Source: Dendrophyllia cribrosa
Lineage: Eukaryota > Cnidaria > Anthozoa > Scleractinia > Dendrophylliidae
Direction of reading: 5' to 3'
Length of the DNA: 64,000 nt
Assembly: GCA_024195265.1 (NCBI GenBank)
Contig: JAJLRJ010000008.1
Span: forward strand, 3,368,501 to 3,432,500
In this document: one piece after another, positions 43,185 through 57,005 of the stretch
Position numbering within the stretch: position 1 is the stretch's first letter
How the letters are laid out: every line of letters starts with the position of its first letter
Notes under the pieces: generated by a model
The model's database searches: none
What the model was told of the DNA's origin: nothing
What the model saw: only the letters and a program-made list of their open reading frames with translations
Made by a program: the position numbers and the translations under genes

Positions 43185-43705
43185 CATGTGCGACCTCTCG
43201 TAAGCAAAACACCAAATTTCTTCCAGTCAAATCTCTATAGTCCAAACCTCTCGTAAGCGACCACGTCTCGTAAGCGACTACTTTTCTAAAATACCAAATT
43301 TCTTCCAGTCAAATCACTATAGTCCAAACCGTAAGCGATCACGTTTCCAAAATACCAAATTTCATTCAGTCAATCACTATTAATTAGTCCAAACCTCTCG
43401 TAAGCGACCACTTTTCTAAAATACCAAATTTCTTCTAATCAAATCACTATAGTCCAAACCTCTCGTAAGCGACCCGGCGTCTTGTAAGCGACCACTTCTC
43501 TAAAATACCGAATTTCTCCCAGTCAAATCACTATAGTCAAAACCTCTCCTAAGCGACCACTTTTCCAAAATACCAAATTTCATTCAGTCAAATCACTATA
43601 GTCCAAACCTCTCGTAAGCGACCACGTCTTCTAAGCGACCACTTTTCCAAAATACCAATTTTTTTCCAGTCAAATCACCATAGTCCAAACCTCTCGTAAG
43701 CGACC
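43185..43705 (+). repeat. Minisatellite of ACCTCTCGTAAGCGACC units
   Basis: Seven or more degenerate ~63-85-bp units with CCAAACCTCTCGTAAGCGACC, AAAATACCAAATTTC and CAGTCAAATCACTATAGT. The array grew from a sequence present once (CCTCTGGTAAGCGACC) in the TUBA-3 and TUBA-4 3' flanks. Confidence 0.85.
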
Positions 43706-45267
43706 GCGACCACTTTCAACGCTGGTGATTTGAACTTTTCTGTTGTTTTTAACCTCTGGTAAGCGACCACTGACCCATATTTCGATGCCACTTCAGACTC
43801 AAATTGAGTCAGTGTTACAGTGCAAGTCCAATAAAATGAATATTTTGTCCTATGCATGATCAAAACAATATTTTGCGTTGATAGCTGCTTTGATTGCTAT
43901 AGGTTCATATGATTCAAAGCAGAGACGCCCTGTGGTCTCAAATTACCTCAAGTAATTTGTGAGAATCTTGATTGGCATAAATTAATATTTTGCCGGCCGC
44001 ACGGCACAGAGAAGCGGGTACCAATATTGTGCCCGATCTGTACACGACCCGAAATGATCCCCGACCCCAAATGATCCCCGACCCCACATGATCCCCAAAA
44101 TCGACCTAAACACGACCCGAAACGATCCCCGACCCCAAATGATCCCCAATTTTTATTCACACGCGACCTAAAATGATCCCCGAGGAATTATTGGAATGGA
44201 AAGGGATGACGTTTAATTCCCGAAGATGCTATAATTACTAAAATAAAGTAAATTAAAGAATTTTGACTCGAATTGTTTGAAGTGTTTATGTATTTATAAA
44301 TTTTGAAAAATTTATTTAATAATTATAACTCCTTTTTAACGAATTTTCAAGAAACTTTAGAGTTTAAATTGGAGCCGGTTTAAATAAAATCGTTCAAATA
44401 GTATCTCGTTAGGCCCGGTTTAAAAGTCAAATTTCACATGTCCCGAGTCTGATACTTATTTGGTTCTACTTAAATAAGTAAATCCAATTGTCAACAAAAA
44501 TGTTTCTATGCAAATTTAAACAATGCTCTTCGACTTCATTTGGATAAGCAAATTATCATGGGAGGCGACTTTAATTGCGCCCTCACAGCGCTAGATAAAA
44601 TAGGTGGAAAGCCAGTTGATGCAAAAAAGACGGTAATTCAAGAAATAAATAATTTATGCAATAATTTGAAACTGAAAGACATTTGGAGACATAAGCATCC
44701 CAGTCAAGCTCAGTACACTTGGCGCAACGAGTCGTTAAAATTTCAATGCCGGTTGGATTATTGGTTAATTTCCAAAGATCTTTTATCTGTTGTTTCTAAG
44801 ATAGAAATAACAAACCCTACATTCTCTGATCATTCAGCAGTTATTCTCGCCCTACAATCGGAAGAATATGCTAAACGTGGTCCAGGATTCTGGAAATTAA
44901 ACAATTCCTTGTTAAAAGACGAAAATTTTATATCTGAACTCTCGGACTAAATTCCTGAATTCAAAGCAAAGCATAGCTATCTAGATGACAAAGGTCTTTA
45001 CTGGGATATGATCAAGATGGAAGTAAGAGGTTTTTGTGTTCAATATTCAAAGCGAATGAATAAAAAACGAAGAAATAGGGAAAAAGATTTACAAAAACAA
45101 ATCGACCGTTTAATGAACGAGTTAAAAAATAATAGATCCAAGCAAAATATTTCACAGCTCTATTGCCTCCAATCAGAACTGAATAAGATTATTGAATACA
45201 AAACAAAATGCGCTATTATCAGGAGTAGGACACGCTGGCACGAGGAAGGTGAAAAAAACACCAAGTA

Positions 45268-45412
45268 TAAGTGGTTTGCAACCAATCTCTAGAGACATAG
45301 ATAACAATAGTGAAACGAACAAATGCTGGTGGACGAACAAAAGGAGCTAATGAGAGAACTATTGTTTATGTCCACCAGCATGGCGGCGATGACGTAACAT
45401 GAAAACCACCTA
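45268..45412. mobile_element. MITE in the LINE, AGGTGGTTT family
   Basis: 145 bp, near-identical to 59925-60069 and 60941-61085. Removing it restores the LINE frame ...EEGEKNTKY/FLNLEKR.... The ends are inverted AGTGGTTTGC/GAAAACCACC with a large asymmetric interior. Confidence 0.9.
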
Positions 45413-47388
45413 TTTTTTAAACTTAGAAAAACGGCAATACTTTAAAACACATATCACAAAACTCAAATGTAATGGCAGAGGAGAAATTACCGATCCCGAT
45501 GAAATATTGAATGCACAGAAATCATTTTATTCCACATTATATACTGCTCCCCCCTGTAGTGCAACGGAAGATACATTTCAAGAATTCTTTGGAGACACCA
45601 ATTTGCCAAAACTCGATCAAATTGAACAAGATAAGTTAGAAGGTCTTCTCCTCAAAGAGGAATGTTATACTGTTCTGAAACAATGTGCGAAAGGGAAGTG
45701 TCCAGGAAGCGATGGCCTCTCTGTCGAATTTTATTTACAATTTTGGCATCTCATAAGCGAAGATATGGTCGAAAGTTTTAATTACGCCCTCAAGTTCTGC
45801 GAGGCCAAATGAATATAACTCAGAGGCAAGGAATCATTAAAGTTATACCGAAAAAGAAAAAAGATAAGTTCTATCTTGAGAATTGGAGACCCCTTTCCTT
45901 GCTAAATGTGGATTACAAGATTGGTACTAAAACTATTGCTCACAGAATTGCTACGACTCTGCCTAAATTAATTAACGAGGACCAGACAGGTTACGTTAAG
46001 GGACGGTATATTGGACAAAATGTCAGACTTATTCTCGACCTTATGAAAGTTACAGAGATTGAAAATATACCAGGTATAGCTTTATTCATTGATTTTAAAA
46101 AAGCATTCGATACGGTAAATTGGAATTTCTTATCAGGGACTTTACAAATGTTTAATTTTGGGCCTCTGATTCAAAGTTGGATAAGGGCCTTTTATAACAA
46201 CTGTTCAAGTTGTGTAATGAACAACGGATATGCGTCAGAATTTTTCGAATTAGAGCGAGGCGTTCGACAAGGATGCCCGCTTTCCGGTGCGCTCTTTGTT
46301 CTGTGCGCAGAAATACTAGGCAACGCTATCAGACAAGATACGAGTATTCGTGGAATACAGATTTTTGATAAAGAATTTAAAGTGTCTCAATATGCAGATG
46401 ATACTACGCCTTTGTGACAGACTTGCAATCTGCGGAAAACTTGTTTAAATTATTGCATAATTTTCAGAAATGTTCTGGCCTCGAAGTGAACCTTAGTAAA
46501 ACTGAAGGAATGTGGTTAGGCGCTAATCGATCAAACGAGACAAAACATTTTGGAATTGCACGGCCTTCTGAACCCGTTTTTGCGCTTGGGATCCATTTTT
46601 CGAATAATGATACTGTTTCCTTTAAGAAAAATTTTAATCAAAGGCTTACGTCAATGCAAACCTTATTAAATTTATGGTATCCAAGGAATCTAACGTTATA
46701 CGGCCGCATAACCATTTTGAAAAGTCTTGCACTGTCCAAACTGGTCTACAATACGTCTATGCTTTCACTTCCTCTAGTATTTATCAACAGAGTAAATCAA
46801 GTTATCAAAAATTTTCTCTGGGGAAAAAAAGTCAAAATAAAGCATAAAACTATGATAGGGTCTAAAGAAAGAGGAGGACTCGACATGCCTGATTTTAAAA
46901 TCATCAATAATTCTCTCAAAGTAATGTGGAACAAACGGTTAAATGATAGCACTGCAGACGCTAGCTGGTGTCATATTCCTATGGAATACCTAAAATCTGT
47001 AGGCGGTCGTTTTTTATTTGGGTGCAACTTCGACTTAAAATATCTCCCAATTGATTTACCACTATTATTCTGTAAGGAAACTCTAGAATCTTGGCAAAAA
47101 ATCAACTGTACTAATCCTGAAACGAAAGAGCAAATCCTAGATGAAATAATATGGAACAACAGGTTCATTAGAATTAAAGGTTGCTCTGTCTATTATAGGC
47201 AGTGGCATGAGGCAGGCATTACTAAAATTAATCATATCTTCCAAGATGGCTCTTTCTTAACTTTTTATGATTTTTCTTCTAAGTTTCCTATAAAGACGAA
47301 CTTCTTAAGATATCATGGCCTGTGCCATGCAATTCCTAACACAGGACGAAATAATGAATTTACTAATCTTTAAGAGAAAATTAAGTGA

Positions 47389-48115
47389 TAGATACAATAT
47401 GAGCGGGAGATCTGTATGGGTATTTACAATGGCGAGCCGAAGGCGAGCCATTGTAAATCCCATACAGATCGGACGCGAATATTGTATCTGACTTGTGAAA
47501 TGAATGTCATACAAAGTGTGAAGAATGTTGTTTACATTCAATTTGATTGGCTGTTATATGAATGAAGTTAAGCCGATGAACGCAAAGGGATTAGCATAAC
47601 ATTTATTTCATTTTAGAAGAGCGAAATGGCGTCCACGCGCTTTCGTCCTCCGAAAAGTTTATCGGAAGAAAGTTCTCTGCTCAAGGATGTGACTCCTCAA
47701 AACACTAAAAACAACACGAAGTAAGCCGTTAAAATATTTGAACAGTGGCAGCAGGCAAGGGCTAACAAAAACCCCGAAAATGAAACTGTAGCTTTGGAGG
47801 CGAGAAACTGCAGAGTGGAAAACGTTCAAAGTAGAATTAGTCACCGAAGAATGTTAAATAGTTGAGTAGATTTAGACGTACAGTTTTAATGAACTGTTTC
47901 ATGATGTTCTGTTTAGTGAAAAGTAAATAAAAGGAAGGGAGCTCTTGTTCGTTGCTTTCCAAAGACGCTTGTGGCTGAGTTACATATACATAATTAGTAT
48001 TCTGTATCAGTTACAGAATACTAATTAGCTGCATTAGTATTCTGTATCTAGATACAGAATACTAATGAAGCTAATTAATATTCTGTATTCATTCATCAAC
48101 CCCAACATTTCCCTG
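47389..48115 (+). mobile_element. Hairpin/ORF/palindrome-array element A (undescribed type)
   Basis: Order of parts: terminal hairpin 47389-47489 (AGATACAATAT...GCG...ATCTGTATGGG and inverse), non-coding leader, coding fragment 47626-47865, then palindromic boxes TTAGTATTCTGTAT at 47991-48027 and 48032-48067 plus a half box at 48072-48090, then AACCCCAACATTTCCCTG. The same order occurs in element B (56355-57450). It lies in the foreign block interrupting the LINE. Confidence 0.5.
47626..47865 (+). pseudogene. Broken coding fragment, possible Crypton-derived protein N-terminus
   Basis: An ATG at 47626 opens a frame MASTRFRPPKSLSEESS...PQNTKNNTK, stopped by TAA at 47722. It then continues in the same frame as AVKIFEQWQQARANKNPENE to TGA at 47863. 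The pattern RF-x-x-P ... P-x-NT-K-x-x-T-x-x-AV-x-x-F-x-x-W resembles the N-terminal region of tyrosine-recombinase-derived (Crypton-like) proteins in animals. This is pattern memory, not a database match. Confidence 0.4.
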
Positions 48116-48136
48116 CTACCTATTCAAACCCTCCCC

Positions 48137-49152
48137 CAACCTCGTTCCCAGGGTCTCTCGTCTTCCCGCCCCCTGGAGCGAGAGAAGAGAGACCCTGGTC
48201 TGGTCTGGTCACGTGCCTCTTGGACAATTATATTCCTAAGGAGGGGTCGACGGTGTTTGTAACTTTGTCTCGTTTTCTTCACAGTGGCTCGTGCTGTGCG
48301 CGAGTCGGTTGATGTCCGGAAACGGTTCAGTCAAACGATTAAAAAAAAGCGAATGAATTATAAGCAAGGATTAAAATGGTTATCGTTCAATAATTTCACA
48401 AGCATACAATGAAACAATGAAATGTAAAAAATCTTGTATAGACATTCAAACGACTGGAACTGGTAAATGTTGAACAAAACAACATGCCTCACCTACGAAG
48501 AATAAAAGCTATCATTATCTTCTCTACCTCGTTTCCTGTTATAAAAGTGTTGAGTCGATCTGCATGTCAAAAGTACTTTTCCACTTCGCCATCGTCCGAG
48601 AACAGACGGCGACAATTTAATGTGTCCGTCGAATGAAGCTTGAAGATCGCCTGCTAAACAGTAATGATGTAGCGATAATTCATCCCAGTTCGGAACAATG
48701 CCATAAATCAAAAGCATTTTTTGCCGAGACCGAGCTTAGCGGCGGCGTCCAGTAATAAAATTGGACTGCATTGTTTTTCACTCATTGTGTAGCGAGTCCA
48801 AAATTAGCTTTCAATACTGAGACAAATCTTCAAGCGCCGTGACAATTCCCCAACTGTTAATTTACAGATCCTAAAGCAACTTGCACTCTCAAAACCAGTC
48901 GATGTGGATATGTTTTTAAGTCTGCGGATGACCGCCGCTTCATATTTATCGCAAGCCGCCAAACGCTTTTTGGATTTGTTTTGATTTGCAATGCTCTGCT
49001 AGAGCGAACAAATTTCACACTTTGCCGCCCCTCCCTCAAATCTTTTATTTGTTACATCCCAGATTTTGGGACGCACGTGACCAGACCAGACCAGGGTCTC
49101 TCTTCTCTCGCTCCAGGGGGCGGGAAGATGAGAGACCCTGGGAACGAGGTTG
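48137..49152. mobile_element. MULE-like element, second copy
   Basis: 1016 bp with TIRs of about 75 bp beginning CAACCTCGTTCCCAGGGTCT, and a perfect 9-bp duplication ACCCTCCCC (48128-48136, 49153-49161). No intact transposase; a 74-codon minus frame at 48717-48493 is unrecognised. Same family as 8604-9077. Confidence 0.9.
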
Positions 49153-49249
49153 ACCCTCCCCGTGCATTCAGACAGTTTATATATGTATTGGGATTTACAA
49201 AGGTATACATGTGACTTGAATACTGTTGTTGGATTGGTCATCACTCTCA

Positions 49250-49560
49250 TGAATTATTAATGAATTTTACAAATTTTACTTAAAGGTATCGAAAATCTTT
49301 AAGTTGAGACGTAAATACTCTTAAATGTATTAAAGTAAGTAAGTATCTTTAATATGTGTTTAAGAACCTTTACGTTATCTTTGATTCAACTTTTCAACAA
49401 CTTAAAGACCCTTAAAGGCAACTTAAATTGTTCATTACTTGCTTTAAGTGTTGTCAAGTAAAGGCTTATTTAAGTAATTTACGGTGCACTTAAAGATAGT
49501 CGAAATTGTTCTTTAAGTTTTCTTTAATGAACCTTTACTTGCACTTAAAGTCGTTATTTC
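49250..49560. repeat. CTTTAAG/CTTAAAG-rich repeat
   Basis: AAAG and CTTAAAG/CTTTAAG words recur in both directions over about 310 bp. It appears to be a decayed dispersed repeat inside the LINE interruption. Confidence 0.5.
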
Positions 49561-50520
49561 GTCCTGTGTAAAAAATGGATTAAAAAATTAAAGGCGCATA
49601 ACGTACATGCGCCAGTGGTTTTACAAGCAAACGATCATAGCGGAATGTCAACAGATAAAATTTCTTGCAAGTCAGCTGGCCAAATATAAAATGTATCAGT
49701 GTGAAGATGGAATTCGAAACACCTACAGCTGAAAAAAGAATGAAAAATGCTGGCCTTAACGAAGAAGGCAATACATCATATCTACAGTATCCCTTTTAAA
49801 GTGACAAAAGATACTAGACTTGCTATTTTCCAATTTAAAATCATCCATCACATTTTGCCTACAAACGCTACATTATTCAGGGATTTAATTATTTTAGGCG
49901 AACAATGCCATCTTTGCACCGAGAAACCAACTCTAAAACATCTTTTTGTAACTTGTTCCCACGTGATGTCCTTTTGGACACGTTTCACCGATAGGTGGAA
50001 TGAAAAAAATCAAGAAGTGTTGACTCTTTCGGAGACAAATATCATTTACGGTATCACTAATAATCTCCCTCTTCGTCTTGGGAAGCTTTTTTCGCCTTTA
50101 TGAAAAATCATCTGGTTATGGAAAAACATAAATGTAAATTGGAAGTTAAATTTTGAGCTTTTTTATGTAATTTTTTTTGTTGTTGTTGTTTGTGACATGT
50201 CCTTTTTGGCTTATTTTAGCTTGTTTAGCTTGTACTATGTTGTCATACATTTAAAAACTATTTTTGTAAGTTAATACTAATCCCTAGTTAGTATCGTAGT
50301 CTTTTGTATCGTAAAAATCGAACATATTGTAAATAGTGTAAGTAGTTGTGGAGTCGTAAGTATTGTTGATTTCAATAAAATTAAAAAAAAATCGCGTTCG
50401 AAGAACGCAATCCTAAAAAAAAAAAAAAAAAAGAAAAGTAAATCCGCCATTTTAGACATGGAATCATGATCAAGTTTTTATAATTCGTATTATTGATGAT
50501 TTGTATTTCACAACTGTTAC

Positions 50521-50873
50521 CACAGGGAGCAGAAGAGCCAAATTTAACCTTTACGCGTTCGATCTTCGATCTGTTGTTTACGAGTCTTTTTTTCGCCCCA
50601 GCAGGACCCCAAGCGTAATCGGAGCTTTCCGTTGGGTAACCGCAGATTGCTGACTGTGGGCGCCACAAAATCGTTAAGCAGTCTCTTTTTCTTCTCGGCA
50701 CTTCGTGTCTCGCTCGGAAAGCTTACGCTTTCCGGAAAGCACCGATCACGCTTGGGGTCCCGCTGGGGGAAAAACTCGAAAACAACAGATCGAATAACGC
50801 AAGACACAGCGCGCGTATAAAGCTCAAAGATCGAACGCGTATTAGGTCAAATTTGGCTCCTCTGCTCCCTGTG
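50521..50873. mobile_element. hAT-like MITE in the outer transposon
   Basis: 353 bp with inverted ends CACAGGGAGCAGAAGAGCCA and its near inverse (CTCCTCTGCTCCCTGTG at the right), plus inner ACGCGTTCGATCTT arms. Flanked by CTGTTAC (50514-50520, 50874-50880), extendable to an 8-bp repeat with one mismatch, as expected for hAT. Confidence 0.82.
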
Positions 50874-51766
50874 CTGTTACGCTGTCACACATACAGATTA
50901 TTCGCTGATTTCCCCAAAGAAAGCCTTATTAAGGACTCTAATGTAGATAACTTACCTCGGCAACCTTTTGCATGCATGAATTCGCATCTGGAGGTTTCTT
51001 CGTTTCCCGAGATGACGCTCCCCGGCTTCAAAAAGCAGAATAGAATCACAGTTGTAAACTACGCAGTCCGCGTCATTGTTGTATCCGACTGACACGTGAC
51101 TGATCTTCCGGTAAAAAGTCCAACGAAACAGACTGCGACGAGACTGGGATGAAACTGGAAGCACTGATTTTAGCACTACAGTTACGTCTGTCTGGTATAA
51201 CGGCCTCCGCGTTATTACGGAAAAAGTAAACTCCAGGCAATTTTAATACAACTGAAAATAACTTTGTGCAGTCGATTAGCCATTTTGTAAAGATTTCGCG
51301 TTTATAGCCGGGAAACCTCGCATTTAGCATTAACCGAAAAACGGAATCAAAACGCTTCAATCTTATCCCCGGGATAGAAATGTTTTCCCATTCCACTCCT
51401 ATAATTCCTCGCGGATCATTTCAGGTCGCGTGTGAAAAAAATTGGGGATCATTTGCGGTCGGGGATCATTTCGGGTCGTGTACAGATCCGGGGGCTCACG
51501 GTTTGCGTGTTAAAAATAGCCTTTGATAGCTATATAGATTTATGGCATCGCCGCGTCAATTACTACCAAACAAGTTATTTTTTTTTTCTCAAGTTAAGTC
51601 GTGCCTTAGTTTTTTATTGTATTATTATTAAGGCTTATTATCGACAGGTTAAGGCGCATTTTGTAGTCGTTTTACTTTCTCATACTTGTCCAATTCTCTG
51701 ACAAATTTATGCATGGCATTGTACTGTAATAAATATATAAAGAAGGGCGCACCGACCCCAGCGGTC

Positions 51767-51861
51767 CATTTAAACCTTCAACTGCCGTCAGTTAGTAAAG
51801 GACTTCGGAGAGTCTTTCAGTTCTTTACTATTCTCTCCAAATTTACTGATTATTTCTAATA

Positions 51862-51864
<3 letters not shown>
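51767..51864 (+). promoter_or_regulatory. Degenerate TUBA-6 promoter and leader
   Basis: The TATTTAAA of TUBA-4/-5 is CATTTAAA here (51767-51774). The E-box and CGATCG repeats are absent. The leader has lost about 25 nt. The DNA just upstream (51684-51737) is a fragment of the 60074-60219 MITE family and brings an alternative TATATAA at 51734-51740. Confidence 0.6.
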
Positions 51865-54957
<3,093 letters not shown>

Positions 54958-55150
54958 ATGCGTAATTCTCATTTTGTCAGAAAAAAATACCTTTGTTTAT
55001 TCCAATTAAAGCTTAAGTTTACATTAAACTGAATGGGCTTTTTTTTAGCTGAGATACACAAAAGCGGAAGACTAAACAATTTTAGTATAGTATCAGTTAA
55101 GTTCTGTAAGGAACGAAACAGAAAATCTCGTGTGAAACTCTTTTATTTAC

Positions 55151-55411
55151 TACACGAAAAGTGCCTTTGCCACATGCCTTTGACATATGTCAAAGGTGGT
55201 AAAGGCCGCTTTTGCCAAATCTTTGACAAAGGTAAAGTAAAGGTGCTGTCAAATATTGCTTTGACTTGTACAAACGTATCTTTGATTCTCCTGTGACTTG
55301 CATCAGATGTGTAATACGTTTGACTCGCGTCTGATGCCTGTGTCCTGCAACTTTGTTACACCTTTGATGGAGATCAAAGGTGAAAAAAGCCAACTTTTCG
55401 TTCAGTGTTAC
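55151..55411. mobile_element. Insertion in the TUBA-6 3' flank
   Basis: 261 bp between TTTTATTTAC and AGATTTAGGTCCCG. The TUBA-5 flank (41880-41905) joins these directly. TTAC lies at both edges (4-bp duplication). CAAAGG/CCTTTG words recur, and the ends share ACGAAAAGT imperfectly. Confidence 0.75.
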
Positions 55412-55639
55412 AGATTTAGGTCCCGGCTGAACTCGGAACCAATTTTCCAAAGCATTGTTGCGGAAGCAAAATGTTCCCCAGTTTTAATGTTTCGGAAGGT
55501 AATCTTGGTTCTTGGACGTTCGGCTTATTGTTCCACGGAAGTGCTCGTTTGTTTTGGTTCCTGCCTATTGCCAAAGTGCGAGACAACCAAAGGACCCAAA
55601 GGATCTTGGGGAACGCTCCCCCGGTAAACAATTGAAAAC

Positions 55640-56354
55640 TGTATTGACTTCGGAAATGGCTTGAAATGCATTTAAAACTGCTCAGGGTGTTGAAAAATGT
55701 CTAATTATAGTACCCTAGACAAAACATTTCAGAATTGGGTTAAAAGGGAAAAGCGCTGAGAATAGTCAGAATGAGGTTGAATGATAACAACATATCATAG
55801 TCTCCCGCGATATGCTTTCTTGTTTATCATAGCCAGTTCATGTATTTCCTGTGATACAAAAACGTTTGATCCATAAGGCCTAATATAACCTGCGATCTTA
55901 ACCGCGGTAGTTCTTTAAAGTTAAGGTTGTCATTTTCACTGTTTAAAGTTTAAGTAATGATCCGCAAAAGAAGGATAGCGCTGAACGGCAATGGAATGTC
56001 AAACACGATGGAATGTCAAGATTTTTCATTGTTACAACTAGTGACCTCATTGGCCTACACTCAAAAACCGCTAAAAAGTTAAGGTTCAAGGTGCATTTTG
56101 TCTAATTTTTTTAAGGTTTCAAGTAATTTGAGACCCAATCACACAACATACAATTTTTAAAAGAAATTGTATTTGGGGAACTTCATCAAAGAAGCAAAAT
56201 TATTAGCTATTGTCTTCTGCTATTCTGATTAGTCAAGCACGAACATTTCCTAAAATTTATTTGACGCAAATGGATTTTCTTCATTTTTATAATGAAATAT
56301 AATTATTAATCATCGGCTCCTCCTCTATTCTTGAAATCAAAGATATTCTATGTA
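55640..56354. other. Intergenic after TUBA-6
   Basis: AT-rich; no gene or clear repeat recognised. Confidence 0.5.
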
Positions 56355-56440
56355 AGGGTTAGACAATGAACGCGAGTGTTCTATGGTGTTCTCGAGCATA
56401 GATAGAAGATAGATAGAAGGCCACGAGGGCGTAGCCCGAG

Positions 56441-56534
56441 TAGCCTGCGGACAGGCTTCCAGTCAGACGGCGGGGTCCGACGCTTCGCGCCGGAAAATAG
56501 CGCCCCTCCGAACCAGGAGCCTGTTCGCAGGCTA
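56441..56534. mobile_element. 94-bp element with 9-bp target duplication
   Basis: Ends TAGCCTGCGGACAGGCT and AGCCTGTTCGCAGGCTA; TAGCCCGAG flanks it on both sides (56432-56440, 56535-56543). Nested in element B's terminal hairpin. Confidence 0.85.
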
Positions 56535-56854
56535 TAGCCCGAGTGGCATTTCTATCTTATGCGAGAGGTGCTATATCCCATAGGATACGAGCGTTCATTG
56601 TCTAACCGTCTTAGAAAATGGTCACATCCGCGAAGAAACCATATTTTATGCAGATTGTATTTATGAGCGTATTTTAATTGTGTCATTCACACTTAGGAAT
56701 CACGTTGTTATTTTGTTTTGGATGTCGCCGTAATGTTGGTAGAATTTTACGAATAACAATGCTTTTCTTTCTTTGGAGCTTTGTTTATTCTTTGTTGTTT
56801 TGATGGCTCATTTGCTCCGGCTATGAGCCAGTATACAGAGCTCAAGGAAGTTGA

Positions 56855-57005
56855 GGCCGTTCTGCCACTCATGAGTTACTTGCTTTTGAGAGCGTAGACA
56901 TATCCGAGTGCTTGGGGAATGAATTCGATAAAAATGCACGTTTCAAAAAGCCTACCACAGTAAACGAAATTGAGCAAAGAGAAAGAGACAGAATTCCAAA
57001 GCACG
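56855..57005 (+). pseudogene. Exon-like coding fragment in element B
   Basis: Fifty open codons after a TGA, ending at a consensus donor (CACG/GTGAGA). Encodes ...KNARFKKPTTVNEIEQRERDRIPKH. RF-x-x-P followed by an acidic helix and IPK-x resembles the fragment in element A and the start of Crypton-like recombinase-derived proteins. Tentative. Confidence 0.35.

Larger units (their letters stand above)
44486..50435 (+). mobile_element. L1-like LINE, 5'-truncated and decayed
   Basis: Flanked by a perfect 10-bp duplication AAGTAAATCC (44476-44485, 50436-50445), with a poly(A) run at about 50415-50432. It begins inside the apurinic endonuclease (GGDFN at 44560, SDHSAV at about 44838) and continues to a reverse transcriptase with FIDFKKAFD, GVRQGCPLS and YADD (46391-46402). 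The end carries a C-x2-C-x7-H-x4-C knuckle near 49911-49961. Lesions: in-frame TAA at 44948, frameshifts near 45809 and 46412, a MITE at 45268-45412, and about 2.3 kb of foreign DNA between roughly 47375 and 49736. It is inactive. Confidence 0.93.
44039..51484. mobile_element. Long-TIR DNA transposon (GATC duplication) hosting nested elements
   Basis: Ends TGTACACGACCCGAAATGAT and its inverse open TIRs of over 100 bp with repeated AAATGATCCCCGACC words and CACACGCGACCT. GATC flanks both ends (44035-44038, 51485-51488). Homologous unfilled sites with a single GATC are at 29655-29658 and 36869-36872. Without the internal LINE the element would be about 1.5 kb and non-coding. TGT/ACA ends with a 4-bp duplication recall Ginger or Sola-type elements, but no transposase remains, so it is left unassigned. 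Confidence 0.85.

Noticed and set aside
47281..47373. Natural end of the LINE reverse transcriptase frame at 47373
   Set aside because: The C-terminal knuckle resumes after about 49737, so the stop reflects the foreign insertion.
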